Positions 63,858-64,000 of a stretch of 64,000 bases of DNA are shown one piece after another. Origin of the DNA: Orbilia blumenaviensis (Eukaryota > Ascomycota > Orbiliomycetes > Orbiliales > Orbiliaceae); contig JAVHNS010000006.1 in the NCBI GenBank assembly GCA_036872755.1, forward strand, positions 1,240,001 to 1,304,000. The letters run 5' to 3'. A model generated the notes under the pieces. That model was not told the DNA's origin. It searched no databases and was given only the letters and a program-made list of their open reading frames with translations. Numbering within the stretch: the first letter of the stretch is position 1; every line of letters starts with the position of its first letter. Made by a program: the position numbers and the translations under genes.

Positions 63858-64000
63858 AGGCGGCAAATGTTTCATATACAAGATGTTTGGTGGTTTAGGG
63901 TCCGAGGAAAATAAACCATAGATTAACGATGAATTTCATCCTTTTTTTCTAGAGAAGCTAAGTAAATCTGCGGAATAGAACTACGTTCTTGTGTACGAAA
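63858..64000. other. 3' flank of monooxygenase
   Basis: 143 nt of AT-rich sequence to the window edge, presumably the 3' UTR and terminator region. No further gene starts here. Confidence 0.5.

Overview
The window looks like nuclear DNA of a filamentous ascomycete (Pezizomycotina). Evidence: intron-split genes with short introns (mostly 50-110 nt), GTAAGT-like donors and CTAAC/CTAAT branch sites close to the acceptor; two Zn2Cys6 transcription factors; a LaeA-like methyltransferase; a Pth11-like rhodopsin-domain membrane protein; and an Agd3-type (CE18) exopolysaccharide deacetylase. I cannot fix the genus. There is no rRNA, confident tRNA, CRISPR array, recognisable transposase or retrotransposon ORF.

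Layout. 1-9883 has no supportable gene, only simple repeats, a perfect hairpin and a decayed tRNA-like relic. 9884-10966 (+) encodes an F-box protein. 13381-15746 (-) encodes a Zn2Cys6 regulator whose first exon is only 7 nt. 20839-21504 (-) encodes a small secreted Cys-rich protein with polyproline linkers. 23776-25928 (-) is a ten-exon LaeA-like methyltransferase with six exact-length 15-residue Pro/Ala/Thr repeats at its N-terminus. 28625-30563 (-) is a membrane-anchored protein with a fucose-lectin-like ectodomain. 36361-39683 (+) is an eight-exon Agd3-like deacetylase with a Ser/Thr-rich and dibasic tail. 40155-41300 (-) is an APH/choline-kinase-like phosphotransferase. 42250-44156 (-) is a secreted BBE-type flavin oxidoreductase. 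47714-49092 (+) is a Pth11/SAT4-type 7TM protein. 49093-57361 is again gene-poor. 57362-60711 (+) is a second Zn2Cys6 regulator, and 61673-63857 (+) is a phenol-2-monooxygenase-like flavoprotein on the same strand, about 1 kb downstream.

How they may work together (inference). The 20-49 kb stretch is enriched for secreted or surface proteins: a Cys-rich secreted protein, an anchored lectin, a polysaccharide deacetylase, a secreted flavin oxidase and a 7TM receptor-like protein. It also holds a LaeA-like methyltransferase and a small-molecule kinase. This reads as an accessory cell-surface or host-interaction neighbourhood rather than a classical secondary-metabolite cluster, since no PKS, NRPS or terpene synthase is present. 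At the right edge the regulator/monooxygenase pair could be a small aromatic-catabolism unit.

The exon models were assembled by eye from splice signals, frame continuity and family motifs; no alignment or transcript data were available.
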